This document shows, in pieces, positions 48,701 to 61,199 of a DNA stretch of 64,000 nt; position 1 is the first letter of the stretch; each line of letters starts with the position of its first letter. The notes beneath the pieces were generated by a model that was not told the DNA's origin, ran no database searches, and was given only the letters and a program-made list of their open reading frames with translations. Origin of the DNA: Trichobilharzia szidati (Eukaryota > Platyhelminthes > Trematoda > Strigeidida > Schistosomatidae); contig OX235277.1 in NCBI GenBank assembly GCA_944472155.2, forward strand, positions 14,952,804-15,016,803. Reading direction: 5' to 3'. Both the position numbers and the translations under genes were made by a program.

Positions 48701-51700
48701 ATTACCTAGTGTTCATCAGTTTTCTTCCAACAGAATCCTCTTGAATAAAAAGGGCAGAAGAATTCTGTGAAAATTTAGATGATTGAAAAACTAATCGTAA
48801 TCATAATCTAAATAAACTTGATGTATTCACCCGAAGTCATTTTTGTAACAGCTTTGTCACTGTGTGATGTAAACAGAGGAAGGTTCCATTAAAGTAGGGC
48901 GTTTTTAATTTGATTTCTGCATATTCTGAGTACACTCACTGTTGGAAATACTGTAACTAGCATATAAGCTTTTACCATATACGTCAAATCTTGTACACAG
49001 ACGTGGGGGGTAAATCTTCTGTTTCCTTATATTATTAAATTTTTTCACAAGATTTTCTGAGGTACTTCAGAGGAGTGGATATCAAACTGAATAACTGCAG
49101 ACGAAACTGAGTCACACTCCACGGACAGTTTTGACGTGATAAACACACAAATAACAGTGAAACAGATCATTGAAATTCATGATGAGATTTTTACTAGACG
49201 CTCTAATTTCCTCCACGCTCAAGCTGCTCTCAAATGTGGTATCTGTTGCATCCTTAAATTGATCACCTTGCATATCAGTGTTCAGTCACATTAGCATTTG
49301 TGATGGCGTCACATGAAAATGGATTATAATTCACCTCATACTCCGAAGTTAGAGATTTCTTTCATGAAGAGTCTTAAAGAAACAGAATCTGAGCAATTTC
49401 TGAAGTTCAATCAAAGAAAAGGACATAGAAGAATTCAGTTGCAGTTTATCAAAGCAATAATGCGTTCAGTGGCATAGTGTGTAGAGTCATTCATGAATCT
49501 GTAGCTTATGCACACGCATAATTAGGTATAATTATATTTTTGTGGTCCAGATTCAATCATCTTCAGTCCTGCAAAAGCTACTCTGAGTGACAAGTTATGT
49601 ATGAATTTTCAAATTTTGTATTCTATCATGGAATTCTTAATAAACTTGATGTATTCACCCGAAGTCATTTTTGTGACAGTTCTGTCACTGTGTGATGTAA
49701 ACAGAGGATGGTTCCATTAAAGTAGAGCGTTTTTAATTTGATTTCTGCATATTCTGAATACAATCACCGTTAGAAATACTGTAACTAGCATATAAATTTT
49801 TACCATATGCGTCAATTCTTGTAAACAGGCGTGACGGGTAAATCATCTATTTACTTAAATTATTAGATGTTTTTACAAGATTTTATGAGATACTTTAGAG
49901 GAGTGAATATCAAACTGGATAAATGAAGATAAAACTAAGACACACTTCACGGACACTCTTCACGCCGTAAATATACAAATGGGTAGGGAAACAGTTTATT
50001 TTAAGTTGGAATCAGATTTTTGCTAGCTGCTTTAATTTGCTGTACGCCCAAGCTCTTCTTAAATGTGATATGTGATGCACCTTTAAATTATTTATCTTGC
50101 ACAACAGTCTGTAGTCAGAATAGCATTTACGATGCTGTCAAATGAGAGCGGATTATAATTCAGCCATATTCCAGGGTTAGAAATTTCTCTCATGTAGAGT
50201 CCGAAAGAAATAGAACCTAAGCCGTTTATGAAGTTCAATCAAAGAAAAGTATATGAAAGAACTCAGTTGCACTTTTTCAAAGCAAGTATGAAAAATGCTC
50301 TCATTGGAATAGCGCGGAGACATTCATGAATTTGTAGTTTATGCATACGGTTAATTAGATATAAGTTATTAATTTGTGGTCGAGATTCAATTATCTTGGG
50401 TCTTCTGAAAGCTACTCTGAGTGACAAATTATTTATGAACGTTAGAATCTAGTATTATTACATGGAATTCCTAATCAACTTAATGTATTCACCTGAAGTC
50501 ATTTTTGTAACAGCTCTGTCACTGTTTCATGTAAATACAGGATGGTTCCATTAAAGTAAAGCGTTTTTAATTTGATTTCTGCATATTCTGAATACAATCA
50601 CTGTTAGAAATACTGTAACTAGCATATAAACTTTTACCACATACCTCAAATTTTGTACGCAGGCGTGGAGGGTAAGTTATCTTTTTACAAAAATCATTGA
50701 ATGTTTTCACAAGATATTCTGGAATACTTAAGAGGAGTGAATAATGTCAAACTGGATAACTGAGGATGAAACTGAGACACAATTCACGGACAGTTTTGAC
50801 GTGGAAAACACACAAATAACAGTGAATCAAATGACTTAAATTCATAATGAAATTTTTACTAGACGCTCTAATTTGCTTGAAGCCCAAGCTCTTCTGGAAT
50901 GTGAAATGTGTTGCATCCTTAAATTGGTTATCGTGCATATCAGTCTGTAGTCAGATTAGCATTTACGATGGCGTCACATGAAAGTGGATTATAATTCACC
51001 CTATACTCTATGGTCAACGACGAATACATATTAGAGAAATTTCTTGCCTGAAGAGTCTTATAGAAATAGAAACTCAGCAATTTATGAAGTTCAATCAAAG
51101 AAAATTATATGAAAGAACTCAGTTGCACTTTTTCAAAGCAAGTATGAAAAATGCTTTCAGTGAAATAGTGTGCATTGAATCCCACCAATTCTAGAAATTG
51201 ATTTGGTGACGTCAGTGTTTATAACGAACATTCATGGTGATATCTGAATTTTAGATCTCTTGAGTAAGTGTTTTCTAATTGTTAATTTACACTCCACAAA
51301 AGAAATGAACTAAAGGTGCATAGATACAAGTTGTTATAAGTTGATGTAATTAAAAGTTTTACACACCTTGTGAGTGCTATTTATTGCAGTTTCGTCATGA
51401 ATCCATACTAGATACGCATTATCACAAATCATCCTCTGAACACATGAAGATAAATATACGGGTCGCGCATTCTTTGTCGTCATCGGCTAATTTGATCATC
51501 ATATCTTAAGTGTGATGCCCTCGATATTAAATGACTTTAGACCTTATTTTTTTGCCTCTAATAAAGAAATTTATCGTGAGTTACATCATATTCTAACACA
51601 TCTTCATTGACGAAGTTGGTAAATTAAATATCTCTTGTCAGTTTCCTTCAGTGTGTATGATCTCATTCTTCGTCAATTAGTAATCTGAGAGATTTTTTAG

Positions 51701-54700
51701 AAAAAACCCGCAAATTTCATCGAATTTGAAATATTTTCGACTTTTACTTAAGTGTGAACTACGAGCAGACAATTCCAAAAATGTATTACTTCAAGCTACT
51801 TTTCTTGTGAAGTAAAATTGAATGAAATTTTTTCTTGCTTTAATATAGGAGATGATCGTAAGTTAGCCATAGTATAGTTTTAAAGTATCTATGATGCGTT
51901 AACAAAGTTCACATTTACATTTATTTCTTATTTAAAGAAATAGGTGTGGTTGTTGTAGATTTACGTCAAAGAAATCTCATTTCCAAGATTTTAGTCCTAA
52001 CTTCAATAGACAAATTTTTTCTCAATATTTGTATTTGTATTTGTGTAGAAACGTATCAAGTTTCAATAAAAAAATGACTTCGTCCATATTCCATACCAAC
52101 CGCCGGAACACCAATACTGACATTTTTGCGTAGAGGTCAATATTCAACAAACATTTTTTCATTAAAGGGTTTCTTAAGATACTCCATATGTGTAACTGAG
52201 CGGAACAGAAATATATGCAAACTAGCTTTCGTTCAGCTGAATTGTATTAAAGAGAGACACTCATAAATATGTTCATACTTCAAGGAATAACGACAAAAAG
52301 TGAGAGTGAATGTGCAGATAAGAGAACGATGGAAGCTCATGAAAGTAAAACCTGACATTGATGAATTATAAAAATCAAATATGAAGCCCATCATCAGTAT
52401 GTCGTGTAATGCTGATAAATTTGATCATTATGAAACAATCAAAAGTTTCTGAATTCCTCTGCAGTAATATTATAAAATCCCTGCATACAAGATCAGTCTT
52501 ATTTTTCGCAGACCAAAATCCCATATAAAAGGTGCCTTAATAATCTCACTTCAATAAGTGAGTAGTCAGGATTGAATTTAATGTATGCTCTTTGATCTGA
52601 AATTCAGAATTGACATTTCTTCCTTTTCTAGCTCAACGTAAGTAGATACTTCTTTGCTTTGAAAAAGCCACTCAGTAGTATTCTCCAGTCACTGGTGTCC
52701 ATACCTTTCCAATTTGTGCAGCAAAACACACGAATTACTGAGTCTCTTGATCCTCCACAGTTTCTGTATTGATCAAAAGTTTATGAGAAATCAATAAATA
52801 ATAAGGTGAACATATATTTTGTCACTACCACTAAAATGTCACATGAAAACGGAGTAACAGTCAGCTATTTTTCCCCAGGACGATAAATTGTTCAAATCAA
52901 TGCTTAAATTCCTGCACATCCATTTCCTATAAATTCTGATAGGATGGAAATTCGGAAAAGATAAGGAACATAGATGTTTAATTAGTTTAGTCTTTGGAAA
53001 ATTCATTCTCCAGTAAAAATTTCTGAGAGACAAAACTTTCCTGCTGATTTTCTTCATATTCTTTGTTTCTCTAGATTGAGTTCTCTCGAGTTGTATTCAT
53101 CAATTTTCATAATTTCATATGTTGAAAAACATAAGTCAAATAACGGAGGGGTTACTGAATTATGATTTTAGTTCTCTAACTGCCATACACAGGCATTTTT
53201 TCCTACAAAGTTTCAAATCATTACGGCGGAAATCATGTCACTAGATCAATAATCAGAAGGAGTATTTTTTGCACCAAAAATTCCCACTGTGTTTTGACAA
53301 ACACATTTTTTAAAACAACATGAATTTGATTAAGAGATGATTCCGGTTCTCCGTTAACGGGTAATTGTTTTACTTTCAACTTGCAGAAAGAGACGGTGAG
53401 TAAATGAATAAACTGTTTTATGAATTAGATGAAATAATGGTTGTTAATTTCACTGCATAACAGACTGCATTGTCACCTGTAGTGTGGACAGCAGTTTCTT
53501 CCTAGCCTAATATTGTATGTAATATGACACTAGATGGTACCTTCAAAAGTACTGGCATTACCAGTTGAGGTGGATTTAGGCTGACAAGAGATTCTCATTG
53601 AATAAGTGACATTATCGTATTGAACATGGACTAGTAATTGTTACAAACTGTAGCTATATTTACGTCTTCACTGTTGCTCAGAAATCACTCGTGAGTTCTT
53701 ACAACGATCAACCTGCTTATTTTATCCAATTCACTTTTTATTAAAAACCCGTAATATAGATAGTTTGTACTGAATATTGAAGAGATATGTAACTGGACCG
53801 TGAAGTTAAATAAGCGTATATAGAAGAAGATTATAAATATAACACGTTTTATTTCATAAAATAGGATCTGTCGGTGAGTTAATAACCGCAAGTATTGAAT
53901 TTTTCATGCTGACGTTATGTGGTGATTTTTCGTTGTATAATGCAGGTTGCAGTGTGGCATGTGTACGTTCCACAATTCACTTGTACATAATTCTACTCTC
54001 AACATGGTGTTTGATGCTGTCTCTATTTCGTGCAGTATATTCATCTCTGATGTCCACCACACGACTCTTATTTGTTGGTGTTTTGCTTGATTATGTATCA
54101 CTTATCATATTTTTGTTTCGTGAAACACAATTCATTGATAGTCTTTTGTAGTCATTTGAAGACATTTCAAATGCCAATAATTTCCTTCCTCATGGTCCAT
54201 CGCAATCACAAAGAAATTTGGTTACATTAATTAAGCCTGTATCAGTCCTATCTTCACTTCAAGTGCTTTACTGCGAATCTCGTTAGGAATTACTCTGCGT
54301 CCTTCATCATAAGGTAGCCACTGAGTACTTTCTATGAAGGTTCCCGTCACTGTGCTCCATGTTGCTTAATCAGTATTCAGATTACTTTTTAGTTGATTGA
54401 ATCGAACAGATGAATTCTTAGTAGGCAGGTGATGGTTATTCTGGTGTGTTTCTTACGACGATACACGGTACGGTTCTCGGCATCACGTTGGCTACGTTGT
54501 CAATTTTTTCATAGTTGTCGTCTGGATATTAATCATTGTTATCCGTTTCGTGATAAATCTCTACGGCAAAATACAGTTTTCTCTGTGCCCTCATGAGACC
54601 TAATAATCTCGAATATATCATGAAATTTCCGAGTGATCAGTGTTGTATTGTTGCTTATCTGAAGAGTGACTGCTGATAATCGTGGGTTTCGAGTGCTCTT

Positions 54701-57612
54701 ACCAGCCGTCCAAACCTAAATTTGTATCAGAGGTAAGCTTTTAATATTCGTTGAAGTTTCTGTTTTTATAGCATGACTGTGGGATAGATCTTCGCCTCTA
54801 CACTGGTCATACGACATGGCAGATTCGGTACACGAAAATAAAAAAGGCTTTCATTTTGCAATACAGATAAAGGTAAGTCTTCGAAACTTATGAACGAAAA
54901 TGCAAGTTGTTTTGAGTGTTCTGAGCATTCCATCCAGAAACACCTTTGAATACATATCATTTTATTCATTTCACATGAAACTGCTAAAATCACATATCTG
55001 TATAATAAATTGCTGATAGCATCAACTGAATCCGGAATGCGGAAACACGCTGTCTGTTTGGCCCTTAGGCTTTTTGTCTACAATCATCTGAAATGTTCAG
55101 AAAACAGGTTGTAGTATTATTTTGCCATATCTCATTTAACTCTAAAGTTTGAATACTCTGGTTACGAAAGTAACGAATCCATAGTGAAGTTAGGAAAGAG
55201 ACTGATATCTTAAACTGTAGTGATATTATTTGACCATATGTTTATATATCATGTTACATTCCACCCCAATGACTGTTCCTGCACCCAACAGTACAAAGGA
55301 TTTTAGAATGAACTTATCTGGTGATATCTGTATTTTAAATTGCAGGCCTCGGTGAGTGACCTACTGCACAATAATCGGACATCTAATAATTTTGTTTTCC
55401 GTAGTACAATATAAAATCAAAGCCAAATAACAAACTTTATACATTCACATTGGATTATTCTCGATTGGTGTGGGTTATTTATTATCTCTCATTATTGCAG
55501 TGTACAAAGTTGTTTCCAGTTTGTTTATGGCAAACTGTCAATTACCAGTACGTGATTCACAATGCTTAAGTAGGCCACCTCATTTTGTTGTGATTGCAAT
55601 ATTCTACCATTCCTCATTATGTATGAATGCACCAACATTCAAGCACATGAAAACTTATTATTTTTCTGTAATATTCACCTTCATAATACAAAACGAAGAA
55701 ATTTTACATGATGACTCCATTTTTACTCTCAATACTTTTATATACATTTTGCTTACTTTTCACTTTCCACCGACAAATGATTATGTAAATAGATCAATGT
55801 CTAAGTAAGTCACGAGGTCTCATAAGGCTAATTTACAAATCAATAATTCTAAAATGATTTTGGATTTCAATACGTGAATATATTAGCGCCACAAAAAAAT
55901 GAGTGTCAAACATTTTGATGACTGTCTTAGCAAGTTTCTTTATATCAGTCACTTCAGTGTGAACCTCGGTGATATAACTCAGTCAAGATAACTGGGAGCT
56001 GGACAAGTTTTACTATCAATAAATCAGAACCAGTGATTAGAAAAGATGAAAAGCATTTGTAAATCCATTACAAAATATCTCAACAGTTGTTTTCAAAAAA
56101 CTTCGATACGATCTGTTATTTGAATGAGTCTATTTTAGCTGAAATTCCTTTTATATCATATATATGTGCAGTTGAGGCGAAATACGAAGATGTGATTTTA
56201 CAGGGTGAACGTTGTCTCAATTCATGGTGTCACTCTCTTGGCGATGATATGGAATGATTGATTCGTTCATGGAACTACATCGCAAGATACTTCCCATAGA
56301 AGTGAAATGTAAAAGGAGAGATGAAATAAGGCTATCCATTTTTGTGACTACGTGCAAAGAATGTTGTTATTCATTTATCAATGTTTTGTGGATGCACAAA
56401 GATGTACATTCAAGTCTGAGGTGGCCTTTGACGGAATGTAAGGTCAGCGTCTGTTAAAATTCATAATTTTTTTTAAATCGATTGGAAAATACACTAATTC
56501 TTCAGTTAATGCGAAAGTTAAGTTCATGAACCACTTATAAGAATTACAGTCTAACTGAAGATGACAGAAGAGGATTAATAGTGCTTAATATACATTTCTC
56601 TCAAATGGTTGATAGAGGACGTAAGTTTCCATCTCATTATTATTGTACGGTCATGAGATGTTACCCTATTGCAGACATTTGAATGCTTTCAGTACAAACG
56701 TCATTATCATATATGTCAGGGATGAAAAGAATAAGACTTTATGTAGCATAAATAATAATGCAGATGATTTTTAGCACTGTTGTATGTTGTTATTCGGTTG
56801 TGTCCTTTGATCTCATCAGTAACTGTCTTAAGGGAAACTGAAAGCTTAGAAATGTAGTCAATCAAATCAGAGAACACAAACAAAGAAACAGAATCACGAT
56901 TAAACTGAACATTCCAGTAATGTAACGTGTTTACGACTCGCTTCGAGAAATAAATTAATCGACACTGTATACATCCATGCAGCAATATAAATTCACATAC
57001 ATTCTCTCATCCATTTTGCTGTTAGAATCAGTTGATATTTTGAGTTAGGCTACGAAAAACAATCATCGAAATCTGATCCGAAATGACTTGATCACAATAC
57101 ACAATAAGCATCGACACATAATTTTTCAGGAGGTATTCATTATTTATAATAAAACCTCATGGTCAATAGAGACGTACGGTTACTAAACGACTATCCATAT
57201 TTGGAAATATTTTCAGTTCTTTATATAAATGATGTGCTCCTTATTGTTCACACATTTTACGGAGACCACGTCCTCTTGAGAAAAAAATGTACCTTTGTGC
57301 AGTAGATTTCTACAGTTTTATCTAACATAATGTTTGAACGAGTTATGTTGCCTCCGCAACAATTCAAAACAGGCTATATTAACGAGAAATATTTGCTGTT
57401 TTTATCTTCAATAAATTGCTTATATATCAAAATTTTGTAAAGAGACATTTGTATTTACATTTATCGAGGGATAAAAATATTTGTATTTTTGATTAACAGA
57501 AGGCGAGGAGATTAGATCCAAAGGGGGTCATTGTATCAATACCTTCAAAATGAAAAATTATGTGGCCAAACTTTTACTTCTTACAAGTGAATTACACTGT
57601 CTTCTGAAATGA
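42762..57612 (+). CDS. Micro-exon gene (MEG-like secreted protein), copy C, 13 exons
   Basis: A secreted protein of about 108 residues is inferred. Exons: 42762-42825, 43092-43106, 43514-43543, 43642-43662, 45007-45018, 47351-47374, 49001-49009, 49829-49837, 50663-50671, 52632-52637, 53387-53395, 55346-55351, 57500-57612. Sizes after exon 1 are 15, 30, 21, 12, 24, 9, 9, 9, 6, 9 and 6 nt, all phase 1. Exon 1 encodes MFSNYLVYISLSFFVAAML. Later exons add GSGLN, LHIHSGTFNL, PETMLRK, SEKE, VYAGTGRR, then DVG/GVT/GVE from the triplicated exon. The last exon runs to TGA at 57610 with a tail including KNYVAKLLLLTSELHCLLK, longer and more hydrophobic than in gene A. The frame is open throughout and every splice site has GT/AG. 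The MEG family call rests on architecture. The subfamily is not identified. Confidence 0.78.
43167..43361 (+). other. 65-codon ORF in intron 2 of gene C, intact
   Basis: It is open from the base after an ACTCAG acceptor-like site to ATGTGA (VETGLVLVQLMKAE, KLLILTNETEYICDRH, YVQIDVFYYVANTLFNCC). Copies in B (one stop, one 3-nt indel) and A (frameshift plus insertion) have decayed. In the MEG phase it gives an immediate TGA, so it is not a normal cassette. It may be an old coding fragment or an alternative, differently phased exon. The family is not recognised. Confidence 0.35.
45131..45240 (+). repeat. Dispersed repeat, partial (intron 5 of gene C)
   Basis: It matches 3425-3495 and 29770-29860 through GACTGTGTGACTTAACCAAG and the GGAATTATAGTTCATCAC region. 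The hammerhead-like start present in the other two copies is missing here. Confidence 0.45.
45531..45681. repeat. 52-bp imperfect inverted repeat (foldback)
   Basis: 45531-45582 is the reverse complement of 45630-45681 with about ten mismatches, around a 47-nt loop. The outer end of each arm is the CAGCAAGGC/GCCTTGCTG that also forms hammerhead stem I, so the foldback and the ribozyme fold would compete for the same bases. Confidence 0.6.
45673..45717 (+). ncRNA. Degenerate hammerhead-ribozyme-like motif
   Basis: Stem I GCCTTG (45673-45678) pairs perfectly with CAAGGC (45712-45717). Core CTGATGA is at 45679-45685, stem II TGC/GCA around CAACTA. The second core reads AAAA in place of GAAA and the 11.1 base is G. 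The cleavage triplet is ATC. Stem I is better than in copy A, but the G12 change should abolish activity. Confidence 0.5.
49001..49009 (+). CDS. Micro-exon 7a of gene C (9 nt)
   Basis: ACGTGGGGG lies between acceptor TTGTACACAG and donor GTAAAT. It encodes DV G across the phase 1 joins. Confidence 0.55.
49829..49837 (+). CDS. Micro-exon 7b of gene C (9 nt)
   Basis: GCGTGACGG lies between acceptor CTTGTAAACAG and donor GTAAAT. It encodes GVT across the joins. Confidence 0.55.
50663..50671 (+). CDS. Micro-exon 7c of gene C (9 nt)
   Basis: GCGTGGAGG lies between acceptor TTTTGTACGCAG and donor GTAAGT, the strongest donor of the three. It encodes GVE across the joins. Confidence 0.6.
53906..54151 (+). 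other. 81-residue hydrophobic ORF conserved in unit A
   Basis: Same start, length and stop position as 9978-10223. Residues such as STWC, LSLFRAVYS and RLLFV are shared. No splice context supports expression. Confidence 0.2.
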
Positions 57613-57697
57613 CTTCCTCATACATCAATCCACATCTGGAACTATTGCATGTGTGTATTTCTTTTGATTTTGAAAAGCCTATAAGCAATTTTAATTC

Positions 57698-57703
57698 AAT
57701 AAA
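57698..57703 (+). terminator. Polyadenylation signal of gene C
   Basis: AATAAA lies 86 bases after the stop codon, in the position matching 13348-13353 of gene A. Confidence 0.5.
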
Positions 57704-57796
57704 ATGAAAAATTCATACAGGAAATATATATTTTCGAAATAGAGGTTTCTACATTATTGGTGGGTAAATAGCAATCCACGTGGAGGATCATGACAA

Positions 57797-60700
57797 TTTA
57801 ATAATAATAATAATTTACTTTATTCCAAAAACAGTACTTATAATACAGAATGGAATTCTCAGCATTTTTCACAATATTGCATCTGATTTACTCAAAGTGT
57901 ATATAAAATTAAAAATTAAAACAAAAATTAATCGGAGGGATTTGTCCACATTTACGACATAATTATTAGATATAATAATAATAACAATAAATACTAATAA
58001 CAGTGAGTTTGTTTCAAACGGTATTGTCGATTCAGTTTGGAAACTTTAGCATGTTATGGATAATTGGGTCTAATGTTCTGTTAATATGGTATAGTGAGGT
58101 GAAATACAAAGTTAATATTTATAATACAGCTTAAAATTATGTCCACACTTATGCAAAATATAATAAACAAAACGAAAAAATTGAGAGGATTATAAATATA
58201 AGAAATACAGTAACAATAAAGTATGATGCTTTAAGGTTGAAGGAAATGATCTATTTAGTGGTGCTAAGTAGGTTAGTTAGTTCATTTCCGACACTATTTT
58301 CAACAAATAGAGTACGTGCTAAATACGGTATAGTGGAATTTTTATACTTAGACGTACGTGCATAAAATCTTCTGAAAATACTTCTTGTTTTACCTGAGGA
58401 GACACAAGGTAGATTGGGTGCTCAGAGTCTGACAAAATTCCTCTAGTAAATCTGTTGCATGACATCAAATGCCTATAGGTGACAGTGCCAACGATATGGC
58501 CCCATGGGATACCACTCGTCCTACTGACAGTCTTCAGAGTTCTACGAAGTATGACATAGTCCCTTTTTAGCAATCCAGGAAAGAATAATGGTGAACAGTA
58601 AAGAAGAATAGGTAAAATACACGAGTTGATAAACTGTAAGAGGAGTGGTTGGGTTATGCCTGAGTGCCTCAACTTCTTAATGTAAAAAGTCAGACGAAAT
58701 ATTCTCTTAGAAATCGTTAAGACATGAGAAGACCAAGATAGGTCAGAAGAGAGAACTAATCCAAGATACTTAACTTCAGACTTGCTTTCTATATCAGTAT
58801 CATCGATTTTGCAAGGGCCATAGGAACCAAAGGCTTCATTTAACTTTCGTTTACATCGGAAACTGAAATTAACAGTTTGACATTTGGAAGGATTAAGTTT
58901 AAGGCCGTTATACGAAGACCATTTGCTAATTTCTGATAGAAAGTTGTTAATCTTAATACAGTCAAGTTGAGAGTTAACAGACATTGAAATAGTTAGATCA
59001 TCGGCATACTTAACAAAGTTCATTTCATCAGAGTGAGGCATGTCATGAAAGAAGAAAGAAAACAGAATAGGAGAAAGGACAGCGCCTTGAGGGACACCAG
59101 CCTGAGTAAGCAATGAAGTGGACGACTTTCCCTGACATGCAGTGTATTGCTTTCTTTCTGAGAAATAAGAATGGAGCCGTTTGACAACCCAACAGTCAGT
59201 TTGAGTTTCAGCAAGCTTGTTTAGTAAAATGTCCCTAGGTACTGAGTCGAAAGCAGATGTATAATCTAAAAAGGTGCAGCGAACAAATTTAGCCCCCTTG
59301 TCTAAGCTGGAGACAATGTTATGATACAGGACAGCAGCTGCGTCCAAAGTACTTCTACTATGTTTTTAGGCGAATTGTTTGGGATCGTTAAAGGCTTTAA
59401 GTGAAGGTTGAAGATTAAGTAAGAGCAACTTTTCCATAGCTTTTAGAAAAGGGGAAGTAATAGAAATGGGTCTGAATTTAAAACATGTCACAGTAGACGA
59501 CTTTGGGATAGGTACAATTTTAATGTCCTTCCAAGCGGCTGGCACGACATTTTTGGAAAAACAATCATTAAATATGTCCATGAGAGGATAACACAGGATA
59601 TCTGCACAATGTTTAAGAACAACACTAGGCAAACCATCTGGACCCAGGCTACAAGAAGGGTTCATAGACTGGAGACATTTTAGAACGTCATTTGTAGTAA
59701 ATCCAGGGAAGCAGGTTTCATTAATACTTGTAACACTAGAAAGTTTGGCATTCGTGGGAGAATGTATGAAGGACTTGTTTAGTTTGGAAACATCAAGGGG
59801 AAAAGGAATACAGTTCATCTGCTTACCATCAGTAATTTCTTTGAAAAGTTTCCATATGTTAGACGCATTTTTACAGGATATGAACTTTTGGTTGTAAATT
59901 GAATTCAATCTGTGCATTTCGGACTTTATTAGGATGTTAATTCTTTTCAAACCAGCATTATCCTTCATTTTATATAATTTTCCTTTCTGTCTGCGAAGCT
60001 TTTTAAGTTGAGGAGAGGAGAAACGGTCAAATCTGATGAAGAGCGTTTCTCTGGGACAACAGGTGTCAAGACAAAATTTGAGATAACTTGTAATATTAGA
60101 GATTGTGTCATCAAGAGCGTCTTCTTTAAACAGGTCCCACCTTGTATCTTTGAGCATGCTTCTGAGGTTCTGAACATTCTCCATAGAGTAACATCCATGT
60201 ACAGATTTCTTGGAAAGGTGTGAAAAAGTTCTCTTGTGTAATTTTCCATAAATTTTAGGTAAAACCCGTACAATACAATGATCTGAATTAAACAGTGGAG
60301 CTATTTTACGAGCTTCGTATATTCCGGAGTCATTGATAAATACAAGATCAAGGGAATTATCCATTCTGGTGGGAAAGTTAACAACATTTTCATGACCTAT
60401 CACTGTGAGAAAGCTGCAGTCACATGAATTAAAATCACCTGTCACTATGGTCAGGGAGTTATCAAAAGAGGCGGCAGCGAAAATAGTGAATTCATCAGCA
60501 AGCGTAGATAATTCTGAAGTGCTACAACAAGGTGTGATATAAATATTCGTGATATAAATGAATTTGTATTTAGATAGGTGTTTAGGTCGACATTTGACAG
60601 TTATACAGTCAATATTATCATTTGAGAATTTAAAACAGACGTTGTTGGCAACAGACCACTGAGAATTGACAAAAGTTGCAACTCCGCCGCCTCGCTTCTT

Positions 60701-61195
60701 CCTTGAACTACTTCGGTCTTGTCTGTACATATTGAAACCATTTAGTAAGATTAAATTATCATCATATGAGTCGTGTAGCCAAGTTTCCTGAAGCGTTATT
60801 ACACCTGTATTACGATAAATATTTGAATATAATAAAGCATCCAAGTGATTAATCTTGTTCGATAATGACCTGCGATTAGTGCTCACAATCACAGGAACAG
60901 TCATCTGATGCATTGAGGTACACTTAGAGGATCTTTGCCACCCACCACGATGCTTTTTATTAAGGTTGTTATATACTCGTAAATTATCCGGTTGAAAACA
61001 TTTTAAATAATCGCGAGAGTAAGTAACACGTTTTGGACACATAATTGAATAATTAAAACAAAATAAATCCAAGAAATCAGATGCAATATAAGTGACGGAA
61101 AATTTTTGAACAGCTTTGTTTCCTAATGCTCATAGGATTCGATAGGCAGTAGGGTTTCGCAGATATTCTTTAACGTGACCATAGTTCTCGCACCA
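57797..61195 (-). mobile_element. CR1/Jockey-like non-LTR retrotransposon (LINE)
   Basis: A minus-strand element with a 3' end at about 57797 ((TTA)n after GGAATAAAGTAAA), a long 3' UTR, and an endonuclease-RT frame at 61072-58319. Unit A lacks it at the matching site (13436-13560). About 120 bp of the unit A sequence has no counterpart, so the insertion removed or replaced target DNA. No ORF1 lies upstream, so the copy may be 5'-truncated. The right boundary is approximate. Confidence 0.8.
58319..61072 (-). pseudogene. LINE endonuclease-reverse transcriptase ORF with a single stop
   Basis: It makes the protein that nicks target DNA and reverse-transcribes LINE RNA. The first frame (61072-59366, 568 residues) has an EEP endonuclease: N66 in VSTNRRSLSNK, E96 in LQETWL, TGDFN at 211-215, and SDH at 263-265. 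The RT begins near residue 490 (LGPDGLPSVVLK, FRPISI). A TAA at 59368-59366 stops it. After six more codons in the same frame the second open part (59347-58319, 342 residues) holds LDYTSAFDS, GVPQGAVLSP and KYADDLT (YADD at 114-117), then YLGLVLSSDLSW and the C-terminal region. No frameshift is seen in about 918 codons. The clade is inferred from motif style only. Confidence 0.8.
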
Positions 61196-61199
61196 ATAT

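Larger units (their letters stand above)
48815..51177 (+). repeat. Tandem triplication of an intron segment with a micro-exon
   Basis: Three head-to-tail copies start near 48815, 49642 and 50476 (periods about 828 and 834). Each begins AACTTGATGTATTCACC or a near variant and holds one 9-nt exon. The third copy is cut short after GTGAAATAGTGTGCA. Unit A has one copy (from about 5697). Confidence 0.75.
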
